Shown: positions 50,179 through 59,482, numbered from the stretch's first letter. The stretch is 64,000 nt of DNA from JBBDWR01 sp040902745 (GCA_040902745.1 JBBDWR010000010.1:1-64000); one strand, 5' to 3'. The notes: generated from the sequence alone by a model not told the origin. Numbers and translations: made by a program.

Positions 50179-51917
50179 CCCTCGGCGTCTATCGACACCA
50201 GCCGCATCCCCACGGTGTCGACCAGACCGTGATCGCTCATCTTGAGTTCGGGCACCACCGAGAGCGCGAGGAACGAAAGCGCCATGAACGGCGCAGGCAG
50301 GGTGACGCCGATCTCGCGTGCGGCATCTTCGAGAGTGTCGAAGCGGCTCGCAACCTCTTCGAAGGGCAGCTCGGAGACCAGGCCTCCGACTGGGCACGGG
50401 ATCTCCGCGAGCACGGCGCCGCCCCCCACGGCGACCTGCCCGCCGCCGATCTCGCCGAGTCGTGCCACCGCCGCGGCCATGTCCGCGTCGTCGGAGCCAA
50501 CCACGACGACGTTGTGCGCGTCGTGGGCGTGTGTCGATGCGATCGCGCCGTGTCGGATCCCGAAGCCTCGAACGAAGCCCAGACCGATACGCCCGGTGTT
50601 GCGGTGGCGTTCGACCACGGCGATCTTCGCCAGATCGCGGTCGGGATCGGCGACCGAGACGCCCTCTCGCACCGTGGCGTCGTCCACGAGCGCTCGCGTC
50701 ACGATCTGCCCGGACTCCACGCCGATCACCCGGATGCGTGCCGCCGCCGGGACCGCGAGGTCGGCGGCGACCAGCGGGCGGACGTGGACGCTGTCATGCA
50801 TCCATGCAGGCATCGGCTCGATCGCGGGGATGTCGATCGGCCGACCGTCCTGCGCGACGAGTCGCCCCGCCTTCCACACGCGAACCGGCTCGAATCCTTC
50901 GAGCTCGGCGACTGCCACGACGTCGGCGATCCGGCCAGGTGCGATCGCCCCGTAGCGATGCAGCCGGTGGTAGCGAGCGGCGTTCAGCGTCGCCATCACG
51001 AGAGCGTCCTCTACTGGACAGCCAAGTTGCACCGCTCGGCGGAGCACGGCGTCGATGTGCCCCTCGTCTCGTAGGTCGTTGGGCTCGCGATCGTCGGTGC
51101 AGAGCAAGCAGTTCCGCGGCCCGTATCGGAGCACGAGCGGGAGCAGTGCCTCCAGGTTGCGGGCCGCAGACCCCTCACGGAGCATGATCCACATCCCGAG
51201 ACGTCGCTTCTCGAGCGCCTCCTCGAACGTGGTGCATTCGTGATCACTCGCCGCTCCTGCGGCGAGGTAGGCGTTCAGGTCGTGGCCCGTCAGGCCCGGC
51301 GCGTGGCCGTCGATGTGCCGGTCTCCCGCCTCGTACGCCGCCTCGACCTTCGCGAGCGCGTCCGGACTGCCGTGCGCGAGTCCCTGGTAGTCCATCATCT
51401 CCGCGACACCGAGAGCGCGTGGTTCGGTGCGGAGGAACCGCTCGATCTCCTCGGGCGTGACGGTCGCGCCGCTCGATTCGAAGCGGCTTGCCGGAACGCA
51501 GCTGGACACCATCATGAACACGTCGAGCGGAACGGTGTCTGCTCGTCGGAGCAGCTCTCGCACGCCGTCGAGACCGAACACGTTGGAGATCTCGTGCGGA
51601 TCGATGACGACCGTCGTGGTCCCGTGCGGCAGCACCGCCCGCGCGAACTGGTTGGGAAGCAGCTTCGTGGACTCGATGTGCAGGTGACCGTCGATGAACC
51701 CCGGAAGCAGGGTCAAGCCGGTCACCTCCGACGTCTCGATGCCCTCGTAGCGGCCCAGCGCGGCGATGTGCCCGTCCGAGATGGCGACGTCGACATCGAG
51801 GAACTCGTTCGTGAAGACGGAGAAGACCCGCCCGCCCCGCAGGACGAGATCCGCGGGCTCGTCCCCACGCGCCACCGCCAGGCGTCGGGCGAGTTCCTGC
51901 GTGCGAACGTCCGGCAT
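50175..51917 (-). CDS. ade: adenine deaminase
   Basis: The 580-residue amidohydrolase-superfamily protein has the N-terminal small beta domain with LVLRGGRVFSVFTNEFLDVDVAI, metal motif GFIDGHLHIESTKL, GTTTVVIDPHEISNV, MDYQGLAHGSPDALAK, HAPGLTGHDLNAYLAAG and LLCTDDREPNDL, then a long Ade-specific C-terminal domain ending MSDHGLVDTVGMRLVSI. It converts adenine to hypoxanthine with an iron/manganese centre, for purine salvage. The open frame continues upstream, but ATG at 51917 is preceded by TAGGCT at 7 bases. It converges on the AlaDH-like pair with 4 shared bases. Confidence 0.93.
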   Translation of the reverse strand: MPDVRTQELARRLAVARGDEPADLVLRGGRVFSVFTNEFLDVDVAISDGHIAALGRYEGIETSEVTGLTLLPGFIDGHLHIESTKLLPNQFARAVLPHGTTTVVIDPHEISNVFGLDGVRELLRRADTVPLDVFMMVSSCVPASRFESSGATVTPEEIERFLRTEPRALGVAEMMDYQGLAHGSPDALAKVEAAYEAGDRHIDGHAPGLTGHDLNAYLAAGAASDHECTTFEEALEKRRLGMWIMLREGSAARNLEALLPLVLRYGPRNCLLCTDDREPNDLRDEGHIDAVLRRAVQLGCPVEDALVMATLNAARYHRLHRYGAIAPGRIADVVAVAELEGFEPVRVWKAGRLVAQDGRPIDIPAIEPMPAWMHDSVHVRPLVAADLAVPAAARIRVIGVESGQIVTRALVDDATVREGVSVADPDRDLAKIAVVERHRNTGRIGLGFVRGFGIRHGAIASTHAHDAHNVVVVGSDDADMAAAVARLGEIGGGQVAVGGGAVLAEIPCPVGGLVSELPFEEVASRFDTLEDAAREIGVTLPAPFMALSFLALSVVPELKMSDHGLVDTVGMRLVSIDAEG

Positions 51918-51924
51918 CGTGGCC

Positions 51925-51930
51925 AGCCTA
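51925..51930 (-). promoter_or_regulatory. -10 element TAGGCT of ade
   Basis: On the minus strand TAGGCT is followed by GGCCACG and the ATG at 51917. It is the same hexamer as in the rrf2 promoter; no ribosome site is present. Confidence 0.6.
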
Positions 51931-51997
51931 CCGCCCGTCTCCACCGGCCCGGCGCGGGCCCTCGGATCGGGCGGGGCAGATCGGGCGTCGTGCCTGG

Positions 51998-52003
51998 TAG
52001 AGT
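51998..52003 (+). promoter_or_regulatory. possible -10 TAGAGT of the DEAD-box gene
   Basis: TAGAGT lies about 135 bases before the helicase ATG at 52138. It would give an mRNA with a leader of about 128 bases containing a possible GGACCG/CGGTTCC hairpin (about 52013-52034), as is common for RNA-helicase genes that respond to cold. Confidence 0.35.
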
Positions 52004-52137
52004 GGGTCCCAAGGACCGGCAAGGGTCGGTTCCTGTGAAGTTCGCCTCTCCGGTGCTCCTCGCGCGAAGGGTCGGACTTCGAACCCGCCGCGACTCGAAT
52101 GATCGCGGAAGCGCAGCCCCCAGAGCAGGAGAACCGG

Positions 52138-53343
52138 ATGATGACTACCACCCCCTCGTTCGCCGAATTCGGCGTGGACGATGCCGTGATCGAAGCCCTC
52201 GCCGAGCGAGGTGCACATGTCCCGTTCCCGATCCAAGCGAAGGTCCTCCCCGACGCCACCGCGGGGTTCGATGTGCTGGCGAAGTCACAGACGGGCTCGG
52301 GCAAGACGCTCGGATTCGCGATCCCCATCGTCCAGCAGCTGTCGCCGGGCTCCCCGACGCCCTCGGCGATCGTGATGGTTCCCACCCGCGAGCTCGCCGT
52401 GCAGGTTGCGGAGGAGTTCGAGGGAATCTCCGCCGCCCGCGGGCTGCGCTGTGCGCTCGCCTACGGCGGCACGCGGGTCAACGATCAAGGCAAGAAGGCG
52501 GGAGACGCGCACGTCGTGATCGCCACGCCGGGTCGCCTGCTCGATCTCGCCGAGCGCAAGTTCGTCCGGCTCGATCGCGTATCGATCCTGGTGCTCGACG
52601 AAGCCGACAGGATGCTCGACATGGGCTTCCAGCCGCAGGTCGATCGCATCGTCCGTCAGCTGCCGAAGAAGCGTCAGACGATGTTCTTCTCTGCGACGCT
52701 CGACGGCGCGGTCGGTCGTATGGCGAGTGCGTACACGCATGACGCACGGCTGCACGAGATCGAGGCGCCGAAGCAGACCGTGGACAACGCGGACCATCGG
52801 TTCATCCCGGTGGGCGCCCACGACAAGGTCGACGCGTTGCTCGAGGTTCTCGGTGAAGACGACCGCCAGCTCGCCCTCGTCTTCGTCCGCACCAAGCGCG
52901 GCGCCGATCGTCTCGTCGGCAAGCTCAAACTCAAGGGACTCAAGGCTGCTGCCCTGCACGGAGACCTGAGCCAGCCGGTGCGCGAGCGCACGCTCCAGCG
53001 GTTCGAAGAGGGCAAGATCGACGTCCTCATCGCGACCGACGTAGCGGCCCGTGGTCTCGACCTGGACGACATCTCGCACGTGATCAACTTCGATCCACCC
53101 GAGGACGACAAGGGCTACGTCCACCGCGTCGGTCGCACGGCGCGCGCCGGCCGTTCCGGCACGGGCATCACGCTGGTCACCCCCGAGCAACAGGGCGACG
53201 TCAGCCGGGTCGCCGCACGGCTCGAGCTCCACAGCGAGTTCGAGGAAGAGGGCATGAAGGTCGCGCCTCCGCGCGTAGTGTTCTCCGGCAGTCAGCGCGG
53301 TCGGCGTTCCGGCCTGCGCAAGCCCGGCCGCCGCAAGTTCTGA
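52138..53343 (+). CDS. DEAD-box ATP-dependent RNA helicase
   Basis: The 401-residue protein has the Q motif (FAEFGVDDAVIEAL...PFPIQAKVLP), motif I AKSQTGSGKT, Ia PTRELAVQ, Ib TPGRL, II VLDEADRML, III FFSATL, IV ALVFVRTK, V ATDVAARGLDLDD and VI HRVGRTARAG, all intact. It ends in a short basic tail (RSGLRKPGRRKF). It unwinds RNA in ribosome assembly or mRNA turnover, similar to the RhlE/DeaD subgroup; the tail is too short to assign. ATG at 52138 (two consecutive ATGs) follows GGAGAACCGG. It converges on the response regulator with 10 bp between stops. Confidence 0.94.
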   Translation: MMTTTPSFAEFGVDDAVIEALAERGAHVPFPIQAKVLPDATAGFDVLAKSQTGSGKTLGFAIPIVQQLSPGSPTPSAIVMVPTRELAVQVAEEFEGISAARGLRCALAYGGTRVNDQGKKAGDAHVVIATPGRLLDLAERKFVRLDRVSILVLDEADRMLDMGFQPQVDRIVRQLPKKRQTMFFSATLDGAVGRMASAYTHDARLHEIEAPKQTVDNADHRFIPVGAHDKVDALLEVLGEDDRQLALVFVRTKRGADRLVGKLKLKGLKAAALHGDLSQPVRERTLQRFEEGKIDVLIATDVAARGLDLDDISHVINFDPPEDDKGYVHRVGRTARAGRSGTGITLVTPEQQGDVSRVAARLELHSEFEEEGMKVAPPRVVFSGSQRGRRSGLRKPGRRKF

Positions 53344-53353
53344 CGGACAGACC

Positions 53354-54010
53354 TCAGGTGGTGAGGCCGTTGCGGAGCGCGTAACTCACGGCCTGTGCGC
53401 GGTCCTTCACCCCGAGCTTGCGCAGCACCGCACGGACGTGGGTCTTCACGGTGTCCTCGCTGATGTACAGGGCCTGAGCGATCTCGCGGTTGTTCAACCC
53501 CTTGACCACCTGCTCCAGCACCTCACCCTCCCGGCGGGTGAGCCCGACGTGGACGCCGGGCCAGGAGTCGCCGGTGCGCATCGATGCGGCCCGGAGCGCG
53601 ATCTGCCCTCCGAGCGAGGGATCGATCACGACCTCGCCCGCCTGCACGCTCTGCAGGATGCTAACCAGATCCTCCGGGCTCGCCTTCTTGAGCATGTAAC
53701 CGCGTGCACCTGCGCGCAGCGCCTCGAACACGTACTGCTCGTCTTCGTACACCGTCAGGAACACGACATGCACCTGCGGGTGCTTCTCGCCGATCGCCCG
53801 GCAGATGTCTAACCCGCTCTCTCCTTGGAGGCGCAGGTCGAGCAGCGCGACGGCGGGTCGCTCCCGCTCGATCGCGGCGAGGGCCCCCGTCCCGTTCTCC
53901 GCTTCCCCGACGATCCGCACCTCGGGCACGCCGTCGAGCATCGCCCGAAGCCCTTCCCGAACGACACGGTGGTCGTCGACGATCACGACGCTGATCGGCT
54001 CCGCGCTCAC
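53354..54010 (-). CDS. NarL/FixJ-family response regulator
   Basis: The 218-residue protein has a receiver domain (VVIVDDHRVVREGLRAML, phospho-acceptor Asp about 58 in ALLDLRLQGESG, Lys in GYMLKKASPED) and a C-terminal LuxR-type helix-turn-helix (LTRREGEVLEQVVKGLNNREIAQALYISEDTVKTHVRAVLRKL). GTG at 54010 overlaps the stop of the histidine kinase gene upstream (GTGA), so the two form an operon and a cognate pair. Confidence 0.94.
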   Translation of the reverse strand: MSAEPISVVIVDDHRVVREGLRAMLDGVPEVRIVGEAENGTGALAAIERERPAVALLDLRLQGESGLDICRAIGEKHPQVHVVFLTVYEDEQYVFEALRAGARGYMLKKASPEDLVSILQSVQAGEVVIDPSLGGQIALRAASMRTGDSWPGVHVGLTRREGEVLEQVVKGLNNREIAQALYISEDTVKTHVRAVLRKLGVKDRAQAVSYALRNGLTT

Positions 54011-55203
54011 GGGGACCGCTCCCCGCGCGGCAGGCGCACCTCGACCGTGGTGCCGGTGCCCGGCTTGCTCCGGACGTCGATGCGTCCGCCGATCAGGTCT
54101 GCGCGCTCTGCGATCCCGAGGAGTCCGAACGAGGTCTCCGGGCGTCGCTCCCGGTAGGTGTCGACGTCGAACCCTTCGCCGTCGTCTGTCACCCGAAGCA
54201 CCACTTCGCTGTCCTCCGTCGCAAGCCGGACGGCGACGTGCGAAGCGTTCGCGTGCTTCCAGACGTTGTTCAGGGCCTCCTGACAGATCCGGTAGACGGC
54301 GACCTCGTGATGTTTGGGCAACTCGATCTCGTCATCGATGTCGAGTTCGAACGTGGCCTCGTCCTCGAGCGAGCGTGCGACGAGCGCCTTGAGCGACGGG
54401 CCGAGCCCGAGATCGTCGAGTGTCGTCGGCCGCAGGTCCTGGATCGCCCAGCGCGCTTCTTCCAGCGCGGCGTCGACCATCTCCTGCGCCCGCGTGAGTT
54501 CGGTCTCGGCCCGCTCCGGATCGCGCAGGTGCCGTCGCAGGGCCTGGAGGCGGTACCAGGCCGAGACCAGCTGCTGGGTCACGCCGTCGTGGATCTCGTT
54601 CGCGAGCCGCCGTCGCTCCTCTTCCTGCGTTTCGATCGTTCGGCGCACGAGGTCGGCGAGCGCCCCCTCCTTCTCCTCGAGCGAACGGAACACATGGGCA
54701 TGCTCGATCGCCGCGGCAACCAGGGAAGAGGTTGATCGGAGGAATTCCACGTCGCGGTCGGAGAAATCCCGTCGGTCGCGGGCGTGCACGTTGAACGCGC
54801 CGACGAGCGCCCCGCTGCGGGACACCAGCGGCACCGACAACAACGAGGTGAACTGTTCGCCGCGCAGCTCCGGGATGTACTTGTAACGCGGATCGGCGAA
54901 CTTGTTCTCCGGGATGATCACGACCTCACGGTGCTCGGCGACCCACCCGGCGATGCCCTCGCCCATGTCGAGCACGACCCGGTCGACGACGTCTCGGAAT
55001 CCCTCCGAAGCTGCGCGGAGGGTCAGCATCCTGCGCTCGGCGTCGTAGAGGTGCAAGAAGCACGCGTCACCGCGAGTCGCGGCCATGACCAGGTCGATCG
55101 TTTCGTCGAGCACGACGTCGAGATCCAGGCTCGAGGAGATCGTCTCGATCACCCGGTGCAGGATCCGGTTCTCCGCCTCGATCTCTTCGTAGGCGATCGG
55201 CAT
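54007..55203 (-). CDS. GAF-domain histidine kinase (HisKA_3 / NarX-DesK type)
   Basis: The 398-residue protein has a short coiled N-terminus, a GAF domain (about 20-175: MGEGIAGWVAEHREVVIIPEN, SLLSVPLVSRSGALVGAFNVHA), a HisKA_3 helix pair with phospho-acceptor His about 205 in ETQEEERRRLANEIHDGVTQQL, and an HATPase domain (QEALNNVWKHANA, DDGEGFD, FGLLGIAERADLIGG). No membrane segment, so it is a cytoplasmic sensor, possibly redox- or gas-responsive as in DevS-type kinases. It works with the overlapping response regulator. The frame is open far upstream (antisense-like sequence); ATG at 55203 has TACGAT seven bases upstream. Confidence 0.93.
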   Translation of the reverse strand: MPIAYEEIEAENRILHRVIETISSSLDLDVVLDETIDLVMAATRGDACFLHLYDAERRMLTLRAASEGFRDVVDRVVLDMGEGIAGWVAEHREVVIIPENKFADPRYKYIPELRGEQFTSLLSVPLVSRSGALVGAFNVHARDRRDFSDRDVEFLRSTSSLVAAAIEHAHVFRSLEEKEGALADLVRRTIETQEEERRRLANEIHDGVTQQLVSAWYRLQALRRHLRDPERAETELTRAQEMVDAALEEARWAIQDLRPTTLDDLGLGPSLKALVARSLEDEATFELDIDDEIELPKHHEVAVYRICQEALNNVWKHANASHVAVRLATEDSEVVLRVTDDGEGFDVDTYRERRPETSFGLLGIAERADLIGGRIDVRSKPGTGTTVEVRLPRGERSP

Positions 55204-55210
55204 GCCCCGA

Positions 55211-55216
55211 ATCGTA
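55211..55216 (-). promoter_or_regulatory. -10 element TACGAT of the kinase-regulator operon
   Basis: On the minus strand TACGAT, then TCGGGGC, then the ATG at 55203. Leaderless type. Confidence 0.5.
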
Positions 55217-55274
55217 CGCGAGCGGCGCGAGCGAACGTGATTCGAGCGGCTGTCGGCCGGGGGGACGACGCTGC

Positions 55275-57542
55275 TCAGGCGCTGGCGTCGACCACGCGCA
55301 TGCCCTGGCGGCGGTGCCTTGCGGTGATGTCCACCGCGGGCACCGGACGCGAGAAGAAGTAGCCCTGGCCGAGCAGACAACCGTGGTCGAGGAGGAACTT
55401 CCATTCCTCCTCCGTCTCGATGCCTTCTGCGAGCGGGGTCATACCGAGCGATCCCGCGAGAGCGATCATCGCGGAGACCATGCTGCCGGCGTTGCGGTCC
55501 TTGTCCACGTCGCGGACGAATGCCCGGTCGATCTTCAGGATGTCCACTGGCAGGTGCTTGAGCCTGGACAGTGACGAGTAGCCGGTGCCGAAGTCGTCGA
55601 TCGCGAGACGCAGCCCCTGGTCGTGGAGTTCGTGCAGGATCCGCAGCGTGCGGTCCGGGTCGATCATCGCGGTCGATTCGGTGATCTCCACGACGACGTT
55701 CTGTGGCTCCACGCCGCAGGCGGCCAGCCTCGACATGATCTTCTGCGACAGATCCGGCTGCCACATCTGGCGTGGGGAGAGGTTGAACCCGAGTTCCAGA
55801 CGCAGATCGTCCTCGCGCCACACGACGTCTTGCCGCGCGACCTCCTCGACGACCCAGTCGCCGATCGCTTCGATCAGACCCATCTCTTCGGCCAACGGGA
55901 TGAAGTCTCCGGGCGGAATCAGACCGCCGCTCGGGTCCGGCCAGCGGATCAGCGCCTCGACCCCCACCATCTCGGCCTTGTCCAGGTCGACGATCGGCTG
56001 GTAGTGCAGCTCCCAATCCTGCTGCTCGACCGCTTTGCGCAGCCGCGTCGTCAGCGAGAGACGGCTCATGGCGTCGACCGACTCCTCGGTGTGGAACTGC
56101 ATCCCGCCAGGGCCGGTGCGCTTGCTGCGATACATCGCCTGATCCGCGTGCTTCAGCAGGGTCGCGGCATCGTCGGCGTCCGACGGGAACAGGCTCACCC
56201 CGACGCTCGCGGAGACGTACACCTCGGTGCCGCCGAGAAGGAAGGGATCTTCGAGGGACTGCTGCACACGGCTCGCGACCGATTCCGCGACCATGGTCGC
56301 GCTGTCGCCGACCTCGGCGACGCCTTCGGGTGTCCGTTCGAGGTCCGACAGCAACAGGAGGAACTCGTCGCCGCCTTGCCGCGCGACGAGGTCGGTCTCG
56401 CGGGTGGCCTCCTGCAGACGCTCCGCGAGCTGCTTCAGTAGCTCGTCGCCGAGTTCATGCCCCAGGGAGTCATTCACCAACTTGAAGTCGTCGATGTCGG
56501 TGTAGACGACCGCAACCGCGGCTTCATGTCGGCGCGCGCGAGCGATCGCGAGCTCCAGGAGCTCCTCGAACATCATCCGGTTCGGCAGGCCGGTGAGCTT
56601 GTCGTGGTAGGCGAGGAACGCCGCCTTCTCCTCAGCCTCCTTGCGCTCGGTCATGTCGAGCATCACGCCTTGGACCTGCGTGGGCGTTCCGTTCTCGTCG
56701 CGGATCACGATCGCCGAGTCCCGGAACCACACCGTCCGGTCGTTGTGACCGATCAGACGGTATTCGAACTCGAACGACTCTCCCGAATCGCGACCCTGGA
56801 GGTAGCGGCTGAGTGCCTCTTCCTTGTCGTCGGGATGCAGCATGCCGTACCAGAGGTTCGGGTCATCGATGTACTCCTGCGCGGTGATCCCGAGCAGATC
56901 CTCGATCTGCGGGCTGACGAAGGAGGTCGTCATGTCCTCGTCGATCTCGTCGATGTAGACGATCGCGGGGATGTCTTCGACGATCGCCTTGTACTTGGCC
57001 TGCGTCTCGGCGAGTTCGCGCTGGGCTTCCTTCAGATCCGTGATGTCCAGCATCACGCCCTGCCAGTAGAGGGAGGTTCCGTCCTCTTCGCGGATCAGCA
57101 GCGCGTGATCTCGGATCCACACCGACCGGCCGTCCCGCGTCACCAAGCGATACTCGGATACGAAATCTTCGCCGTTTCGGTTCGATGTTTCATGCTCCTC
57201 GATAACGCGATCGCGGTCATCCGGGTGGAGCATGTCCAGCCACAGTGCGGGGTCGTTCATCCACTCGTCCTGCCGGACTCCGATCATCTCGAGGGTCTGC
57301 GGACTCGTGTAGAGATTGCTGCTGATGTCGTCGATCGCGTCGACGTAGACGATGGCGGGAAGGCGCTCCGCGAGCGCGCGGTATCGCTCTTGGAGTGTGT
57401 GGACGAGATCCGCCATCTCCGTCGGTGACGACGTCTCGGGCGCAACCGGATCGAGTGCCGGCCCCCCGATCGGGAGCGACACGATGTCGATGTCACGTCG
57501 TTCTCCGGCCGCCGAGCCGGGTTCAGGCATATCCGCCGCCAT
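55275..57542 (-). CDS. PAS-PAS-GGDEF-EAL c-di-GMP turnover protein
   Basis: The 755-residue soluble protein has two PAS/PAC domains (about 55-175 and 180-300, each with WLDMLHPDD/WYGMLHPDD and ending MLDITD/MLDMTERKEAEE), GGDEF (about 305-470) and EAL (about 485-740). The GGDEF signature is intact (RQGGDEFLLLL), with an inhibitory-site RETD five residues upstream. The EAL domain has EALIRW, DDFGTGYSSLSRL and EGIET. It could therefore both make and degrade c-di-GMP, unlike its paralogue at 42275-44773. ATG at 57542 has GGGAAGG upstream; the longer frame (81 more codons) lacks PAS-like features. Confidence 0.92.
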   Translation of the reverse strand: MAADMPEPGSAAGERRDIDIVSLPIGGPALDPVAPETSSPTEMADLVHTLQERYRALAERLPAIVYVDAIDDISSNLYTSPQTLEMIGVRQDEWMNDPALWLDMLHPDDRDRVIEEHETSNRNGEDFVSEYRLVTRDGRSVWIRDHALLIREEDGTSLYWQGVMLDITDLKEAQRELAETQAKYKAIVEDIPAIVYIDEIDEDMTTSFVSPQIEDLLGITAQEYIDDPNLWYGMLHPDDKEEALSRYLQGRDSGESFEFEYRLIGHNDRTVWFRDSAIVIRDENGTPTQVQGVMLDMTERKEAEEKAAFLAYHDKLTGLPNRMMFEELLELAIARARRHEAAVAVVYTDIDDFKLVNDSLGHELGDELLKQLAERLQEATRETDLVARQGGDEFLLLLSDLERTPEGVAEVGDSATMVAESVASRVQQSLEDPFLLGGTEVYVSASVGVSLFPSDADDAATLLKHADQAMYRSKRTGPGGMQFHTEESVDAMSRLSLTTRLRKAVEQQDWELHYQPIVDLDKAEMVGVEALIRWPDPSGGLIPPGDFIPLAEEMGLIEAIGDWVVEEVARQDVVWREDDLRLELGFNLSPRQMWQPDLSQKIMSRLAACGVEPQNVVVEITESTAMIDPDRTLRILHELHDQGLRLAIDDFGTGYSSLSRLKHLPVDILKIDRAFVRDVDKDRNAGSMVSAMIALAGSLGMTPLAEGIETEEEWKFLLDHGCLLGQGYFFSRPVPAVDITARHRRQGMRVVDASA

Positions 57543-57825
57543 GCTTGCCTTCCCGTATTCCGTTCGGTTGCGCTTCTCTGGTTCGTATCGGCCCCTCGAG
57601 CGGAGTCCTTGATGCGCGAGCGTGCGTGGTTCGGGGGGTTCGTGCAGGTGAGCCCGGCCTACCGGATCGGTGCCGGCTGGGGGACACCCTTCGTCGGCTG
57701 ACTCACCCAACCGGGAAGTCCTCGGAGCGAAACCCCTCGTGAACTGCGGCGGAGCGAGGGCGATCGATCGCAGATGCCGGGTCATCGTCGCGATCGCGCA
57801 ACGACTCGTCGGCCCCGGTGTCAGA
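57543..57825. other. 283-bp spacer upstream of the GGDEF-EAL gene
   Basis: The spacer has no convincing small gene. On the minus strand it can form a long-range stem GGTGAG/CTCACC (about 57704-57699 with 57653-57648) enclosing CCGG-rich hairpins, as in a structured 5' leader. No c-di-GMP riboswitch core sequence was found. Promoter elements are not clear. Confidence 0.35.
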
Positions 57826-58680
57826 TCAGCAGCCGGATTCGTCGGGCAACAGCGGCCGGGGGATGACCTGGAATCGTCTCCCTAGGCTCTCCCAGGGGGT
57901 CAGGAGGGTGGATGCGGCCAGATCGGGCAGGACGGTCTGCAGGTCGGCTCCCTCGACGACGCCGCAGCGCATACCGGCGTCCGTCGCGGTTCCGAAGCGC
58001 TGGAGCGGGCCGGAAAGGGGCCATGCGACGGGGTTCTGCGGTACCTGGTCATCAGGCTGCGCGGGTCCGACGAACAGGCGCAGCGCGTCCGGCTGGTACT
58101 GCTGTTCCGGCCCGAGCGAACCTTCGGGGAGCCACCCGGGCAGCGTTCCCAGCGCCGTGTCGAACGCTACGAGGTCTGCGCGCGCGGCGCGATCTTGTCC
58201 GGATGTATCTCCGAAACCGTGCGCATAGACGGAGGTCGTAAAGCGTCGTCCGTCGGCGTTCACCGTGAACACCGTCGTCGTCGCGTCGGAAACCAGCTGG
58301 TCGTCATAGGTCCGATCGGCGAACAGCCCCGCGTCTCGTGCCGCCCGCAGGATCGCCTGGATCCCCACTTCGTCGACGTGGCGCTGCAACATCGCCGGCA
58401 TCGCGGGCGGCGGGTAGATCTCGATCTGCGGACCTTGCGTGACGATCGTGCCGTCACCGTAGAGGGAGAATCCGGGAACGCGTCGCTGCAGCTCCTGGAT
58501 CGGAACGAACCCTCCGGTGGTCTCCACTCGCAGGATCAAAACGTCCGGGTCGGCGGGATGCGCGATCGCGTCGCCGCCCCCGGAGGCCACCGGCCCTCGT
58601 CCGCACGCTGCGACCAACACGAGCACGACTGCGACGCCGAGGGCAGCGAGGGAACCACGCGGGTCGCGTTGCGTGCGCAT
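57826..58680 (-). CDS. predicted lipoprotein of unknown function
   Basis: The 284-residue protein has a lipoprotein signal (MRTQRDPRGSLAALGVAVVLVLVAAC, Cys26) and a mature part with beta-rich stretches such as DVLILRVETTGGFVPIQELQRRVPGFSLYGDGTIV. This last motif (ETTGGF...P.F.LYGDGTVI) recurs in actinobacterial secreted proteins of unknown role. Two cysteines near the C-terminus might pair. ATG at 58680 is preferred because it starts a normal signal peptide; the in-frame GTG at 58728 adds 16 charged residues. It follows the tetR gene by 49 bp on the same strand and may share its promoter. Confidence 0.7.
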   Translation of the reverse strand: MRTQRDPRGSLAALGVAVVLVLVAACGRGPVASGGGDAIAHPADPDVLILRVETTGGFVPIQELQRRVPGFSLYGDGTIVTQGPQIEIYPPPAMPAMLQRHVDEVGIQAILRAARDAGLFADRTYDDQLVSDATTTVFTVNADGRRFTTSVYAHGFGDTSGQDRAARADLVAFDTALGTLPGWLPEGSLGPEQQYQPDALRLFVGPAQPDDQVPQNPVAWPLSGPLQRFGTATDAGMRCGVVEGADLQTVLPDLAASTLLTPWESLGRRFQVIPRPLLPDESGC

Positions 58681-58729
58681 GATCCGTTGGACGGTGTGAC
58701 GACTCCTGCGAGTTCCCGGCGTTTGCACC

Positions 58730-59410
58730 TCAGCGTCCGACGCGCTGTTGCAGTCCGCTGAGGATCACATCCAGTCCGAACTCGAAGTCGGCGTCGACGT
58801 CACGCTCGGCCATCCGAGGGAGGATCGCTGCCAGCGTGGGCATCTCGTGCGTGGGCAGGGCACGGAGCTTGTCCGCGAGGCCCGGTGCGTCGTCGTCGCG
58901 GTGCGACAAGAATCCCGCCAGCTCGTTCGTCGTGAACCCGATCACGTACCCCACGAAAAGACAGTAAGCGTGGATCACGTCGTCGGTCTCGAGTCCGCTC
59001 GATCGCAGGATCGACAGGGCTTGCTCGATCGGCGCCAAGGCCCGCGGGTCGGTCATCGGGCGTGCGTGGTGCTCGGAGAAGAGCCCGAGCGCGTGCGGAT
59101 GCGCCGCGAGGAGTCGCCGGAACGACCGCGCCATCTCACGGAGTCGCCCGACCCAATCCTCGTCGTCGGCAGGCAGGTCGAGGCCCCCCATGAGGTGTTC
59201 GAGCATCCCGACGAGCAGGTCCCCCTTGTCCTCGACGTGGTTGTAGAGCGACATGGCCTCGACACCGAGCTCTCGCCCGATCCGGCGCATCGTCACGGCT
59301 TCGAGCCCCTCGGTGTCCATCACGCGGATCGCGGCCCCGATCACCTTGTCGCGGCTCAGCGGTGCGCGAGGGGGCCGTGCGTCGGAATCGGAAGCAGGAG
59401 CCTTGGCCAC
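58730..59410 (-). CDS. TetR-family repressor of the adjacent MMPL exporter
   Basis: The 226-residue protein starts with a short disordered leader, then LSRDKVIGAAIRVMDTEGLEAVTMRRIGRELGVEAMSLYNHVEDKGDLLVGML (TetR DNA-binding domain), then a TetR_C-like ligand-binding half (residues about 85-220). The HTH is of the type that controls efflux genes. Its gene diverges from an MMPL/RND exporter and the 196-bp spacer holds paired TetR-type half sites, so it probably represses the exporter and itself until a ligand binds. The start is GTG 59410. Confidence 0.9.
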   Translation of the reverse strand: MAKAPASDSDARPPRAPLSRDKVIGAAIRVMDTEGLEAVTMRRIGRELGVEAMSLYNHVEDKGDLLVGMLEHLMGGLDLPADDEDWVGRLREMARSFRRLLAAHPHALGLFSEHHARPMTDPRALAPIEQALSILRSSGLETDDVIHAYCLFVGYVIGFTTNELAGFLSHRDDDAPGLADKLRALPTHEMPTLAAILPRMAERDVDADFEFGLDVILSGLQQRVGR

Positions 59411-59452
59411 GAGTTCGCCTTTCGAGCCGTCGTCCGCCTCGAGGGAGTGCGG

Positions 59453-59480
59453 TTGACACCTTACGCTGTCAGCCTATACT
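59453..59480 (+). promoter_or_regulatory. promoter of the MMPL exporter (TTGACA-N16-TATACT)
   Basis: TTGACA (59453-59458) and TATACT (59475-59480) with a 16-base spacer are near-consensus. The start would be about 120 bases before the exporter's ATG. The operators overlap this promoter. Confidence 0.7.
59460..59472 (+). promoter_or_regulatory. TetR-type operator 1
   Basis: CTTAC-GCT-GTCAG, a 13-bp near-palindrome inside the -35/-10 spacer. Its mirror copy is 10 bp downstream of its end. Confidence 0.65.
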
Positions 59481-59482
59481 CA

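Noticed and set aside
57543..57825. c-di-GMP (GEMM) riboswitch ahead of the GGDEF-EAL gene
   Set aside because: I looked for the conserved CGCAAAGC-type and GGTAGCCGGGTTACC-type core on the minus strand. Only a partial GGTAGGCCGGGCTCACC resemblance is present, without the first half.
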